Source: an uncultured Pelagibacteraceae bacterium (GTDB taxonomy: Bacteria > Pseudomonadota > Alphaproteobacteria > Pelagibacterales > AG-422-B15). Taken from it: a stretch of 64,000 nt of DNA. The notes beneath the pieces were generated by a model that saw only the letters and a program-made list of their open reading frames with translations, did no database searches and was not told the origin of the DNA. Made by a program: the position numbers and the translations under genes. The stretch spans positions 105,289-169,288 of the forward strand of contig CACCCN010000001.1 in the NCBI GenBank assembly GCA_902544525.1. Direction: 5' to 3'. Below are positions 25,429 to 33,424 of the stretch, piece after piece; the first letter of the stretch is position 1, and the number at the start of each line of letters is the position of its first letter.

Positions 25429-26718
25429 TTGAAAATTTCTGATCTTCAAATTGATCATCAGCTTGATCAACTGCTAAAGCTTCACCCAAAAAGAATAGAT
25501 TTATCTTTGGATAGAATAAAAAAATTATTATCTAAACTTGATAACCCTCAAGATAAAATTGAAAATATTATTCATATTGCTGGGACTAATGGAAAGTTTT
25601 CAACACTTAAATTTATTCAATCTATTTTGGGAGCAATGAATAGAACCACTAACGCATATATATCACCTCACTTAATTAGATTTAATGAACGATTTGAATT
25701 AAATGACAAAATAATAGATAACGAGACTCTTTCAGTCATATTAAATGAAGTAAGAAATACAAACGCTGAAAAACCAATAACTTTTTTTGAAATAACGAGT
25801 GCTTGTTTTTTTCTAGCGGCAGCAAGAAGTCAGGCAGACTATACATTATTAGAAGTTGGCCTTGGGGGTCGACTCGATAGTTCAAACGTTATGACACCAA
25901 AGTTATCAGTTATAGCCTCAATTTCTAATGATCATCATGACTTTCTAGGAGATACTTTAGAAAAAATTGCATTTGAAAAAGCTGGTATTATAAAACCAAA
26001 TGTTCCTGTTATTATTGGTCAACAACCGTACAAAGAAGCTCTAGAGGTATTAATAAAACAAGCTAAAAAACTAAAAGCCCCTGCATTTGTTTATAACGAA
26101 GACTGGAATATTAAACTAAATGAAAATAAAATTTGTTACTCGGATAAAAAGGGAGAAATATTTTTAGACCCTTTAAATGTTAATGGAGAATTCCAGTTAT
26201 ATAATTTAGGTTTGGCAATAGCAGCGACTAGAAAAATAGAAAATCAAAATATTAAAAACGCATTAAGTCGCAATCCTCATTTAAAAATAAAATTACCAGG
26301 AAGAATTCAACAAATAAATAATGGCAAGTATTTTCAGTTGATCTCGCCCCAAAACGAATTATTTTTAGATGGATCACATAATGAAGACGCAGCATTCCAG
26401 CTTAATCTTGCAATGCATAATATGCCTCAAGTTAAAGATTTGGTGATGATTTTAGGGATGATAAATACAAAAGATCCCATAAATTATGTAAAACAACTTA
26501 AAGGAATTGTAGCAATTAAAACTATTACAATACCTGATGAGGTAAGTGCAATATCAGCTGAACAACTTAGTTCTAAATTAACTGGTTTAGTATCGGAAGT
26601 ATCTCCAGCAAGTAGTATAAATGAGGCTATAAGGTCACTAAGCAATGATTACCCACGAGCACGGATCTTAATTTGTGGATCACTATATTTAGCAGGACAA
26701 GTATTGAAGTATAATTAG
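25429..26718 (+). CDS. folC: Folylpolyglutamate synthase / dihydrofolate synthase
   Basis: Mur-ligase-family enzyme adding glutamate to dihydropteroate and folates. Seen: the ATP loop HIAGTNGKFSTLKF (usual GTNGKGS has a Phe in place of the second Gly), YISPHLIRFNERF, LEVGLGGRLDSSNV, SNDHHDFLGDTLEKIAFEKAGIIKP and LDGSHNEDAAFQL. Length 429. TTG start right after the accD stop. It overlaps convergent trxA by four bases. The altered P-loop (GTNGKFST) is seen in several alphaproteobacterial FolC proteins. Confidence 0.92.
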   Translation: MKISDLQIDHQLDQLLKLHPKRIDLSLDRIKKLLSKLDNPQDKIENIIHIAGTNGKFSTLKFIQSILGAMNRTTNAYISPHLIRFNERFELNDKIIDNETLSVILNEVRNTNAEKPITFFEITSACFFLAAARSQADYTLLEVGLGGRLDSSNVMTPKLSVIASISNDHHDFLGDTLEKIAFEKAGIIKPNVPVIIGQQPYKEALEVLIKQAKKLKAPAFVYNEDWNIKLNENKICYSDKKGEIFLDPLNVNGEFQLYNLGLAIAATRKIENQNIKNALSRNPHLKIKLPGRIQQINNGKYFQLISPQNELFLDGSHNEDAAFQLNLAMHNMPQVKDLVMILGMINTKDPINYVKQLKGIVAIKTITIPDEVSAISAEQLSSKLTGLVSEVSPASSINEAIRSLSNDYPRARILICGSLYLAGQVLKYN

Positions 26719-27038
26719 ACGATTGAGTCTTTTATCCATTCAACTATTGCGGATTTAGAAACAGCACCAACTTTAGTTGCTTTTGCTTCACCGCCTTTAA
26801 ATACCAACATTGTTGGAATTCCTCTTACACCAAATTTAGTTGGTGTCACTGGATTTTCATCAATGTTAACTTTAGCCACAATGATATCATCTTTCATTTC
26901 ATCAGAAATTTCTTCTAAGGAAGGTCCAATTTGCTTGCATGGTCCACACCAAGGTGCCCAAAAATCGAGTACGACAGGTTTATCAGAATTTAAGACATCT
27001 TGTTCAAATGATGCATCAGTAATATTAATTGTAGCCAT
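26715..27038 (-). CDS. trxA: Thioredoxin
   Basis: A 107-residue thioredoxin with active site WAPWCGPCKQIGP at about residues 27-39, the cis-Pro in RGIPTMLVF and the buried Asp in VLDFWAP. It reduces protein disulfides in the cytoplasm. An AAGGA ribosome-binding site precedes the ATG. The gene is convergent with folC, as in many alphaproteobacteria. Confidence 0.96.
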   Translation of the reverse strand: MATINITDASFEQDVLNSDKPVVLDFWAPWCGPCKQIGPSLEEISDEMKDDIIVAKVNIDENPVTPTKFGVRGIPTMLVFKGGEAKATKVGAVSKSAIVEWIKDSIV

Positions 27039-27064
27039 AGTTTTATCCTTATTGAGTTAAACCT

Positions 27065-27092
27065 AATGTAGGTATTAATAGCATCAAGTCAA
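27065..27092 (-). promoter_or_regulatory. Promoter of trxA
   Basis: On the minus strand TTGACT (27092-27087), a 16-base spacer and TACATT (27070-27065) lie 26 bases upstream of the trxA ATG, leaving room for the AAGGA ribosome-binding site. Confidence 0.5.
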
Positions 27093-27146
27093 GTCCAATA
27101 GTTGTGTATTTGCTATTTAACTAATTGATTTTCCACATTAATTTAA

Positions 27147-28193
27147 TTATTTTTTATCTATCTCAAGATTAATTACCTTGTCATTATCTGTTTCCGGCAA
27201 TACCTTTTTGGTCTGTAAACCACCTATTTCTTTCATTTTATTTGCCTTGGAAAGTAGGCTTCCTTTGCCGTCCTTCAGTCTATTTTTTGCTAACTCCAAA
27301 TGCTTTGAATACTTTTCAAGTTCAGAGTAAGCCTTTTCAAATGACTCATGAACAAGGCCTACTTGATCATATATTTCTGAAGCTATACGAGCTATGTGAT
27401 CTGCTCTTTCATTTCTTTTTTGTACTGACCACATATTTTCAATTATTTTTAAAACACCAAATAATGTTGAAGGACTAACAATAATAATTTTTTTTCTACT
27501 AGCTTCTTCAATAATCTCTTCACCTCGCTCTGAGAAAGAATGAAAAGCTGACTCTACTGGTGTAAACAAAACAATAACATCAAGACTATTAATTTGATAA
27601 AGACTTTGATAATCAGTATTTGATAATTGCTTTATGTGCCTTTGCATCGATATGATATGTTTTTTTAAGGCCTCTTTTCTAGATTCTTCATTTTCAGAGT
27701 TCATAAATATATACCAATCTTTAAGTGATACTTTTGAGTCAATTACAATTTGGCGATCTTCAGGTAAATTAATAATTATATCAGGTTGCTGCTTACTATC
27801 GCCATCAGAGGAGTCAAATTTAGTCTGAGAAACGTAATCTCGCCCTTCTTGAAAACCAGCATTATTTAATAAATTTTTTAAAATAACCTCACCCCAATTA
27901 CCTTGTTGTTTATTGCTTCCAGTCAAAGCTGTTGTTAATTCATTGGCATTTTTTTGAAATTCTTTTATCAATGACATTTGATTAGTGTATTGTTCTTGCT
28001 TTTCACCTTTTGAAATAAGTCGATTTTTCTTTTCGTCTTCTGCAATTTCAAGAATTTCATCAATACTACTTTTAATATTTTTAAATTCTTCAGAGGTAAA
28101 ATTTTTTCTTTCTTTTTGCATGAAGGTTAGCAAAACATAGGTGCAAACACTACCGCCTACTACACTTAAAAAAATTATTAAAAATAAATCCAT
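27147..28193 (-). CDS. rmuC: DNA recombination protein RmuC homologue
   Basis: RmuC proteins are membrane-anchored, coiled-coil, endonuclease-fold proteins that limit inversions at short repeats. Here an N-terminal helix (MDLFLIIFLSVVGGSVCTYVLL) is followed by a charged coiled coil (about residues 30-90) and the conserved core: GNWGEVILKNLLNNAGFQEGRDYVSQ, PDIIINLPEDRQIVIDSKVSL, FTPVESAF. Length 348 is on the short side. I take the ATG at 28193, which overlaps the upstream stop (TGATG); a GTG one codon earlier is also possible. Translation is coupled to the exonuclease I C-terminal fragment. Confidence 0.9.
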   Translation of the reverse strand: MDLFLIIFLSVVGGSVCTYVLLTFMQKERKNFTSEEFKNIKSSIDEILEIAEDEKKNRLISKGEKQEQYTNQMSLIKEFQKNANELTTALTGSNKQQGNWGEVILKNLLNNAGFQEGRDYVSQTKFDSSDGDSKQQPDIIINLPEDRQIVIDSKVSLKDWYIFMNSENEESRKEALKKHIISMQRHIKQLSNTDYQSLYQINSLDVIVLFTPVESAFHSFSERGEEIIEEASRKKIIIVSPSTLFGVLKIIENMWSVQKRNERADHIARIASEIYDQVGLVHESFEKAYSELEKYSKHLELAKNRLKDGKGSLLSKANKMKEIGGLQTKKVLPETDNDKVINLEIDKK

Positions 28194-28615
28194 CACGCGT
28201 TCAGTTTATTGTTATGATCCTCTTGTAGTTCTTGAATGTATTCATCTATTTCTTGCAGTATTTCTATATCATGATCACCCTCTGTCTCTCTGAGATCATC
28301 GATTTCTTTCATCGCATCAGGAATAGTATTCCATGGAACTTTATCCATTGTTAGCAATTTAGAGGCAACATCCTTATCTCTTTTTTTGAGCTCATTTTTT
28401 GGTAAAAGTTCAGGTTTTTCATTGTAAATTACCCGTTTTGCAAACTCTTGAATTCTATTATCAGTTATTTTTAAAGCAATATCGTATCGCTTTTCCCATT
28501 CAGCCGCTTGAAAATCTTGCATTAAGTAGTTGTCTTTATTGCCTGGAAAGCCGTCAAAAATTCTTTGTTCCACAGTTCTTTCGGTTTGATCCTCAACAAA
28601 ATATTCGATCGTCAT
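28193..28615 (-). CDS. C-terminal fragment of exonuclease I, separate reading frame
   Basis: From the ATG at 28615 this frame gives 140 residues. The part VEQRIFDGFPGNKDNYLMQDFQ...DNRIQEFAKRVIYNEKPELL resembles, from memory, the C-terminal helical domain of E. coli exonuclease I (LYNGFFSDADR...DKRIEKLLFNYRARNFP). It lies one frame away from the nuclease domain gene just upstream and overlaps it by 23 bases; an ATG at 28633 is also possible. The central SH3-like domain of exonuclease I is in neither frame. The frame stays open for 140 codons in AT-rich DNA and ends in a TGATG coupling to rmuC, so it is probably translated. Confidence 0.6.
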   Translation of the reverse strand: MTIEYFVEDQTERTVEQRIFDGFPGNKDNYLMQDFQAAEWEKRYDIALKITDNRIQEFAKRVIYNEKPELLPKNELKKRDKDVASKLLTMDKVPWNTIPDAMKEIDDLRETEGDHDIEILQEIDEYIQELQEDHNNKLNA

Positions 28616-29258
28616 TAATGAATTTATAAACATCTTGTTTGGAAGTAGTTTGCATTGCAGCTTCCCAAACATCGGGACATCTCTCTTTAATAATTTTACA
28701 TACCCCAATAGTTGCCTCAACATCTCCTAAAGCGTCATGAGCATTATCATGCACAATTCCATTAGCGGGAGCAAATTTCTCTAATTTAAAAGTTATTTTT
28801 CCAGTATCATCGTTTAATGGTCTAACGAAAGAGTTTGGTGATACTGCTGCTGCTGAATGTATAAGTTTAAGCGCATCGCCTCGTTTATTACCATTTGTAT
28901 TTGTCAAATATGGTGGAAGAGCGCATTGATATAGACTTTGCCTTAAAAACCTTTCATCAAATCCCAAACTATTATAGCCTATATAAGTAGTCTCACCCCA
29001 AGCTAAAAACTTTTGCTGCATTTTTTTTATCAGACTAAAATTAGAGTCTTCATGGTTTTTAAGCAATTCCACTCCGGTACCGTTTACTAACAATGCTTTT
29101 GGATGGGGTACTGGATATTCTTTTTTCATGCGCCCGCGCATATCAAAACTATCAATTACGTTGAAATCTTGGTCAGTTAGTATTGCGGCGGCTTGAATTA
29201 TACTATCAAATTCTGCTGATAAACCACTTGTTTCAAAGTCGTAAAATACATATTTCAT
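28593..29258 (-). CDS. sbcB: Exonuclease I N-terminal nuclease domain (DEDDh), truncated
   Basis: A 221-residue DEDDh exonuclease. Catalytic residues appear in FYDFETSGL (Asp, Glu), IGYNSLGFDERFL (Asp) and VHDNAHDALGDVEATI (His, Asp). FKLEKFAPANGIVHDNAHDALGDVEATIGVCKIIK closely follows exonuclease I (SbcB), which removes nucleotides 3'-5' from single-stranded DNA in repair. E. coli SbcB is 475 residues; this frame stops right after the nuclease domain, and the missing C-terminal piece is in the next frame. Either the pair works as two polypeptides, a +1 frameshift joins them, or the gene is decaying. A DnaQ-type nuclease is the alternative. Confidence 0.8.
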   Translation of the reverse strand: MKYVFYDFETSGLSAEFDSIIQAAAILTDQDFNVIDSFDMRGRMKKEYPVPHPKALLVNGTGVELLKNHEDSNFSLIKKMQQKFLAWGETTYIGYNSLGFDERFLRQSLYQCALPPYLTNTNGNKRGDALKLIHSAAAVSPNSFVRPLNDDTGKITFKLEKFAPANGIVHDNAHDALGDVEATIGVCKIIKERCPDVWEAAMQTTSKQDVYKFINDDRIFC

Positions 29259-29321
29259 CAGGAAAATTTCCTATTTTTTGCAATAATTATTTAAAATTGA
29301 TTAATATATGATTCTTAAAAA

Positions 29322-29377
29322 AGTAGACAGAAAGTAAGGAGAAACATAATGGGGAAAAGGAAATCTTTCTGTCTACT
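29322..29377 (-). terminator. Hairpin with 13-bp stem, probable terminator of the pdxH-SH3 run
   Basis: AGTAGACAGAAAG (29322-29334) pairs perfectly with CTTTCTGTCTACT (29365-29377) around a 30-base loop. On the minus strand the hairpin is followed by a run of six T, as in a Rho-independent terminator, 62 bases past the SH3-protein stop. The loop is much longer than usual and, on the plus strand, holds a ribosome-binding site and start codon (see findings). Confidence 0.6.
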
Positions 29378-29439
29378 ATTTGCAAGCATATAAAAAAAAC
29401 AAGTCTTTATTGTGGGTAAAATATGTTCAAAAAAAGAAA

Positions 29440-29928
29440 TTAATCAATAATTTCATGAGTATATACTCCGTAGAGATTTTTCTTTTCGATATACATTTTT
29501 CTAACTTTTTCATTATTTAAAATTGATACATAGCACCAATTAGAATCACAACTAAGGATTTTACCATGCACACCAAAAGCAAGCTTGGCAATTATTTTAC
29601 TTTTATCAGCATTTTTATATCCAAGTGAATGTTCTTTATTAGCAGTAATAATATGTCGGGCGCCATTAAATAGAATGCGATTCATCCACCCTTCTGTACC
29701 ATTCATAGGATCCCTTACGTAACGCCAGGTTTCAGTTTGCCTTAAGATTTCCATTGGATAACCCTCAAATTGATAACGATACATAATTGAGGCATTCGTA
29801 CTTGGACCTTTACGCATATTGGCTTCAGCATTAAGACTTACCCAACGAGGCACAGGTAATTCATTAGCAAACATACTAGCTGGAAAAAAAATTAAAAATG
29901 TAATTATTATTATTTTTTTAAAAAACAT
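29440..29928 (-). CDS. Secreted SH3-like domain protein
   Basis: A 162-residue exported protein. Residues 1-21 form a signal peptide (KKIIIITFLIFFPASMFA), followed by two bacterial SH3-like units: RWVSLNAEANMRKGPSTNASIMYRYQFEGYPMEIL with the typical NMRKGPS motif, and a second one with GVHGKILSCDSNWCYVSI. This matches alphaproteobacterial COG3807-type SH3 proteins thought to bind the cell wall; the function is unknown. It lies three bases after pdxH on the same strand. Confidence 0.8.
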   Translation of the reverse strand: MFFKKIIIITFLIFFPASMFANELPVPRWVSLNAEANMRKGPSTNASIMYRYQFEGYPMEILRQTETWRYVRDPMNGTEGWMNRILFNGARHIITANKEHSLGYKNADKSKIIAKLAFGVHGKILSCDSNWCYVSILNNEKVRKMYIEKKNLYGVYTHEIID

Positions 29929-29931
29929 AAA

Positions 29932-30540
29932 TTATGGGTAAAGTCTTTTTGTTACCCATTGATCATTTTGTAACTCAAATACAAAGCGATTGTGTAACCT
30001 AGAAGTGTATTCATCTGTAGCTTCCCAAAATTCTATTTTTTGTGGGCTTATAATTACTCCAGACCAATGATCAGGTCTTGGTATTTCTTTCCCAGCATAT
30101 TCAACCTTAAGTTTTGTGAACTCTTCTTCTAATTGATCTCTGCTTGTTACTTCCTCACTTTGTTTTGATAAAATTGCAGAAATTTTTGCATCTTCTTTTC
30201 TTGTTGACCAATAATTATTAGCTACTTCGTCGCTAACTTGGTTAACTGAACCTTGAACTCTTACTGATTTATTTTGAACTCTCGACCACCAGGTTAATGC
30301 ACCCTTTTTTGAACCAAATAATTCTTTACCCTTTTGGCTTTTAAGATTGGTGTAAAATAAAAATCCATTTTCAGATACATCTTTCAATAGAACATAACGC
30401 CCATTAGGCATGCCTTCTGTATCGACAGAACTTACACAGATTGCATTAGGGTCATTTTGCTCAAGTTTTTCTTCAGGGTCATAATAATGATGCCACACCG
30501 TAAGCCAGTTTTTGCTCTCTAAAATATCTTTGTCATTCAT
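29932..30540 (-). CDS. pdxH: Pyridoxamine 5'-phosphate oxidase
   Basis: FMN enzyme that oxidises pyridoxamine or pyridoxine 5'-phosphate to PLP. The 202-residue protein shows PNAICVSSVDTEGMPNGRYVLLKD, GFLFYTNLKSQKGKEL, ALTWWSRVQNKSVRVQGSV and the C-terminal EFWEATDEYTSRLHNRFVFE with RLHxR. PdxA is encoded at about 56 kb, so PLP is made by the DXP-dependent route. PLP supply is relevant to the two aminotransferases and TrpB in this window. Confidence 0.95.
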   Translation of the reverse strand: MNDKDILESKNWLTVWHHYYDPEEKLEQNDPNAICVSSVDTEGMPNGRYVLLKDVSENGFLFYTNLKSQKGKELFGSKKGALTWWSRVQNKSVRVQGSVNQVSDEVANNYWSTRKEDAKISAILSKQSEEVTSRDQLEEEFTKLKVEYAGKEIPRPDHWSGVIISPQKIEFWEATDEYTSRLHNRFVFELQNDQWVTKRLYP

Positions 30541-30595
30541 AGATGGAATATAGTATATATTTTTTGTAAAAACTAATTAATTTCTTGATGGTGTT

Positions 30596-30727
30596 ATGAT
30601 TGAAGTATTAAAAAAGATTTTTTGGCTACAAACAAGATACGTAAAAATATTTATTAATTCAGGAGTTTATCCACCATTTATTCGTAACCGAAAAAGAGGG
30701 GTTTGGAAAAAGAAATCTAATTCTTAA
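30596..30727 (+). CDS. Possible 43-residue basic small protein
   Basis: ATG at 30596 to TAA at 30727 gives a basic, aromatic-rich peptide (MIEVLKKIFWLQTRYVKIF...RNRKRGVWKKKSNS). It fills the gap divergent from pdxH and ends tail to tail with the next small gene, sharing four bases. Only a weak GGTG precedes the start. No family recognised; the orderly fit between neighbours is the main support. Confidence 0.35.
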   Translation: MIEVLKKIFWLQTRYVKIFINSGVYPPFIRNRKRGVWKKKSNS

Positions 30728-30879
30728 TCTTCAGTGTCATTATCCGAAGGTTTAACAACTGACTCTGATATTCTTTGCAACATTGATTCAGTCCTTACAT
30801 GGTGATCTTGTAAGTCTTGTCTAATGAGGTACATAATATAAATCAGTGCAATTAAGGCTATTAATATTAAAAAACTCAT
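30724..30879 (-). CDS. Small single-helix membrane protein
   Basis: ATG at 30879 gives 51 residues: an N-terminal membrane helix (SFLILIALIALIYIMYLI, residues 2-19), then a soluble tail with QDLQDHHVRTESMLQRISESV that could be a short amphipathic helix, ending acidic. The layout resembles small membrane-anchored proteins of unknown function. It lies downstream of the J-domain gene on the same strand, 64 bases away, and may be cotranscribed. Confidence 0.5.
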   Translation of the reverse strand: MSFLILIALIALIYIMYLIRQDLQDHHVRTESMLQRISESVVKPSDNDTED

Positions 30880-30943
30880 AACGCAATTATAGCGTTGATA
30901 ATAGAACTTTCTAGTAGTTGTTTAGAAATATTCTAAAATTTAT

Positions 30944-31678
30944 CTATTTTATGCCTTTAATTTTTAAAATTTGTTCGTATGCGTCATTTATCAATTGAAA
31001 TTTCTCTTTAGCTTTTCTAATGATACTTTCATCGGTAATACCTTTTGCACGAATTACATCAGGATGGTTTTTTCTAGCAAGTGTTCTGTAAGCTTTTTTA
31101 ATATCATTAGCGCTATCAGATTTTTTAACTCCCAATACTTTGTACGGATCTTCTCTAACAAATTCAGGTCTTGAATTACGTAAACGATTAAAAGTCTGCT
31201 GATCTAATTTAAATATATTACTAACCTTCTTAATATATCTTAATTCTGGGGCTGATAGATCGTGATCTGCATAGCCAATTTCAAACAATCCTAAAATAAT
31301 TTGCTCTAACATCTGAGGCGAACGTCTGAAAGTTTGATAGAGCTGCTCAGCATAAATTTCAAAACCATCGCTTGTTTCAGCCGCTTGTTTCCAGATTGCC
31401 GCAACTTGTTTTAAATCAGAGTTTGGTATTCGAAAGATTTTTTTAAATTTTGCAATTTCATCAGAAGTAACTTGACCATCAGCTTTTGCTAACTTTGCAG
31501 CCAGCACAATTAAACCTATTGCGTAGACACCCTGTTGTTTATTAAAGTTGCTACCCGCTCTATTAAAATTTTTTTTGCCACCTATAAAATAGGCTCCTGC
31601 GGTAAAGGCTAATGCTCCCAGTGGACCAGCAATCATATTGCCCAATGAAGCTGCCATTAAGTATTTCCAGACACTCAT
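30944..31678 (-). CDS. DjlA-like protein with TerB and J domains
   Basis: A 244-residue membrane-associated co-chaperone. A glycine/alanine-rich hydrophobic N-terminus (about residues 5-32) precedes a TerB-like helical domain (about 48-165, [24 protein letters not shown], the DxDGxV metal-type motif) and a C-terminal J domain (about 176-243) with [20 protein letters not shown] and the HPD motif that stimulates DnaK ATPase. The order matches DjlA, although the N-terminal membrane anchor is less clear than in E. coli. Confidence 0.85.
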   Translation of the reverse strand: MSVWKYLMAASLGNMIAGPLGALAFTAGAYFIGGKKNFNRAGSNFNKQQGVYAIGLIVLAAKLAKADGQVTSDEIAKFKKIFRIPNSDLKQVAAIWKQAAETSDGFEIYAEQLYQTFRRSPQMLEQIILGLFEIGYADHDLSAPELRYIKKVSNIFKLDQQTFNRLRNSRPEFVREDPYKVLGVKKSDSANDIKKAYRTLARKNHPDVIRAKGITDESIIRKAKEKFQLINDAYEQILKIKGIK

Positions 31679-31736
31679 TTTTCAACTAATCTAATTATTC
31701 AATCTTCATTATATCTAATTTAATAAAAACAGAAAT

Positions 31737-32642
31737 ATGAATAAAAATAATATCAATGCTGCAGCTTTTTTTATGATTATATCTGTTACAGGGTTTTCTA
31801 TAATGGATTTATCTGTCAAATGGACTACTGCAAGCTACCCTATTGGCGAAGTTATTTTTTTTCGCATGATTTTTGGCATTATACCTTTGGTATTTGTAGT
31901 TCCTAAAGAACGATGGAAAAACTTATTTGAAACCAAAAAGCCTGGTTTACACTTTGTGAGATGCTTTACAGGAACTTGTGCTCTTTTTGCAGTTTATGCA
32001 TCACTTCATTATTTACCATTAGCTCAAACAGTCTCACTAACTTTTGCTTCACCAATATTTTCAACTATTTTGTCTATTTTTATATTGCATGAAGCAGTGC
32101 GCCGAAGACGTTGGATGGCGATAATTTTAGGTTTTTTTGGAGTGTGTGTTCTTGTTAACCCTTTTTCAACTTCTTTTTCGATATACATGATACTGCCACT
32201 AATTTTTTGCTTTTTCTTTGCCATGGTATCAATATCAATTCGTAAACTGAGTGAAACTGAGCCAACTTACTTAGTTGCTCTTTATTTTACAATTTTTGGA
32301 ATTATAGCCTCACTCATTACCATTCCATTATTTGGTGCCTGGAAAATACCTACATCTACTTTTGACTTATTTATTTTGTTATGTGTAGGGGTCTCAGGTG
32401 GAATTGGTAACTTGGCTTTAACTGCCGCATTTAAAAATGCTGAGGTTTCGATTGTTACTCCACTAAAATATTTAAGTCTTATTTATGCTGTAATTTTTGG
32501 ATACTTAATTTGGGGTGAAATACCTACTTGGAATACTTATGTAGGCGCAATCCTAATTGTTATTTCATCTTTGATTATTTTAAGAAGAGAAACAGTTTTG
32601 AAGAAAAATATACAACCAGAAACTTTGGCTGTTAATCGTTAG
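31737..32642 (+). CDS. DMT-superfamily (EamA) transporter
   Basis: A 301-residue protein with about ten hydrophobic helices in two EamA repeats (roughly residues 8-145 and 150-290). SIMDLSVKWTTASYPIGEVIFFRMIFG near the start and VSIVTPLKYLSLIYAVIFGYLIWGEIPTWNTYVGAILIV near the end are typical of the RhaT/EamA group. Substrate unknown; such exporters often move amino acids or metabolites. It overlaps the convergent hydratase gene by 11 bases. Confidence 0.85.
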   Translation: MNKNNINAAAFFMIISVTGFSIMDLSVKWTTASYPIGEVIFFRMIFGIIPLVFVVPKERWKNLFETKKPGLHFVRCFTGTCALFAVYASLHYLPLAQTVSLTFASPIFSTILSIFILHEAVRRRRWMAIILGFFGVCVLVNPFSTSFSIYMILPLIFCFFFAMVSISIRKLSETEPTYLVALYFTIFGIIASLITIPLFGAWKIPTSTFDLFILLCVGVSGGIGNLALTAAFKNAEVSIVTPLKYLSLIYAVIFGYLIWGEIPTWNTYVGAILIVISSLIILRRETVLKKNIQPETLAVNR

Positions 32643-33417
32643 TCCATTCAGGTTTTCTTTTTTCTAAAAAAGAACTTATACCCTCGTTAGCATCGTTTAA
32701 TTCAAGGTTTTTAACCATATTGTCACTTGTAACGGCATACGCATCAGTGAGTCCCATTTCAATTTGTCGATAGAAACTTCTCTTTCCCTGTGCTATTACT
32801 TCTGCAGATTTATCGTTAATTTCAGCACACACTTTTTCAACTTCAGAGTCTAATTCTGCATCATTAACTACCTTATTAATTAAACCAATTTTTTCAGCTT
32901 TTGAAGAGTTAATCAATTGTCCGCTCAAAAGCATTTCCATAGTTGCTTTACGACCTACCGATCTTGAAACAGCAACTTGTGGTGTATGACAAAATAACCC
33001 AATATTTGCACCAGGTAATGCGTACCGAGAATTTTCTGAACCATAAGCAAGATCACATGAGGCTACTAGCTGCGCACCTGCGGCAGTGCCTACTCCTCGA
33101 ACTTTAGCGATTACAGGTTTAGATATTTGTTGGATTTGCTTCATCATCTTAGAGCATTGAGCAAACAATTTTTGTTGAGCCTCTACATCTTTATCGCTCA
33201 TCATACCTTTAACTTCTGTCAAGCTATGTCCTGAGCAAAATATTTTTTCGCTAGCAGATTCAAAAACAATTACTCTAATAGATGGATTTGTATCTATGTC
33301 AGTAAGCTCTGTTTGAATAGCAGTCATCATCTCAGTTGATAAGCTGTTGGCAGGATTATCGTTTAATTTCAAATAAGAAATATATTCTTTGTCAGTTCTA
33401 ATTAATTTTTCTGTCAT
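32632..33417 (-). CDS. Enoyl-CoA hydratase/isomerase family protein, ECHDC3-like
   Basis: A 261-residue crotonase-fold protein. Seen: FCSGHSLTEVKGM and KVRGVGTAAGAQLVASCDLAYGSENSRYALPGANIGLFCHTP, which supply the oxyanion hole, then GRKATMEMLLSGQLINSSKAEKIGLINKVV and the C-terminal FLEKRKPEW. This sequence pattern is closest to human ECHDC3. The Glu residues that hydrate enoyl-CoA are not obvious, so the reaction is uncertain. It lies at the edge of the catabolic island and could process a CoA intermediate downstream of GcdH. Confidence 0.8.
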   Translation of the reverse strand: MTEKLIRTDKEYISYLKLNDNPANSLSTEMMTAIQTELTDIDTNPSIRVIVFESASEKIFCSGHSLTEVKGMMSDKDVEAQQKLFAQCSKMMKQIQQISKPVIAKVRGVGTAAGAQLVASCDLAYGSENSRYALPGANIGLFCHTPQVAVSRSVGRKATMEMLLSGQLINSSKAEKIGLINKVVNDAELDSEVEKVCAEINDKSAEVIAQGKRSFYRQIEMGLTDAYAVTSDNMVKNLELNDANEGISSFLEKRKPEWTND

Positions 33418-33424
33418 TTAAATT

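Noticed and set aside
28616-28723. Upstream extension of the exonuclease I C-terminal frame
   Set aside because: It runs antiphase within the well-conserved nuclease-domain coding sequence, while the ATG at 28615 (or 28633) lies at the end of that gene.
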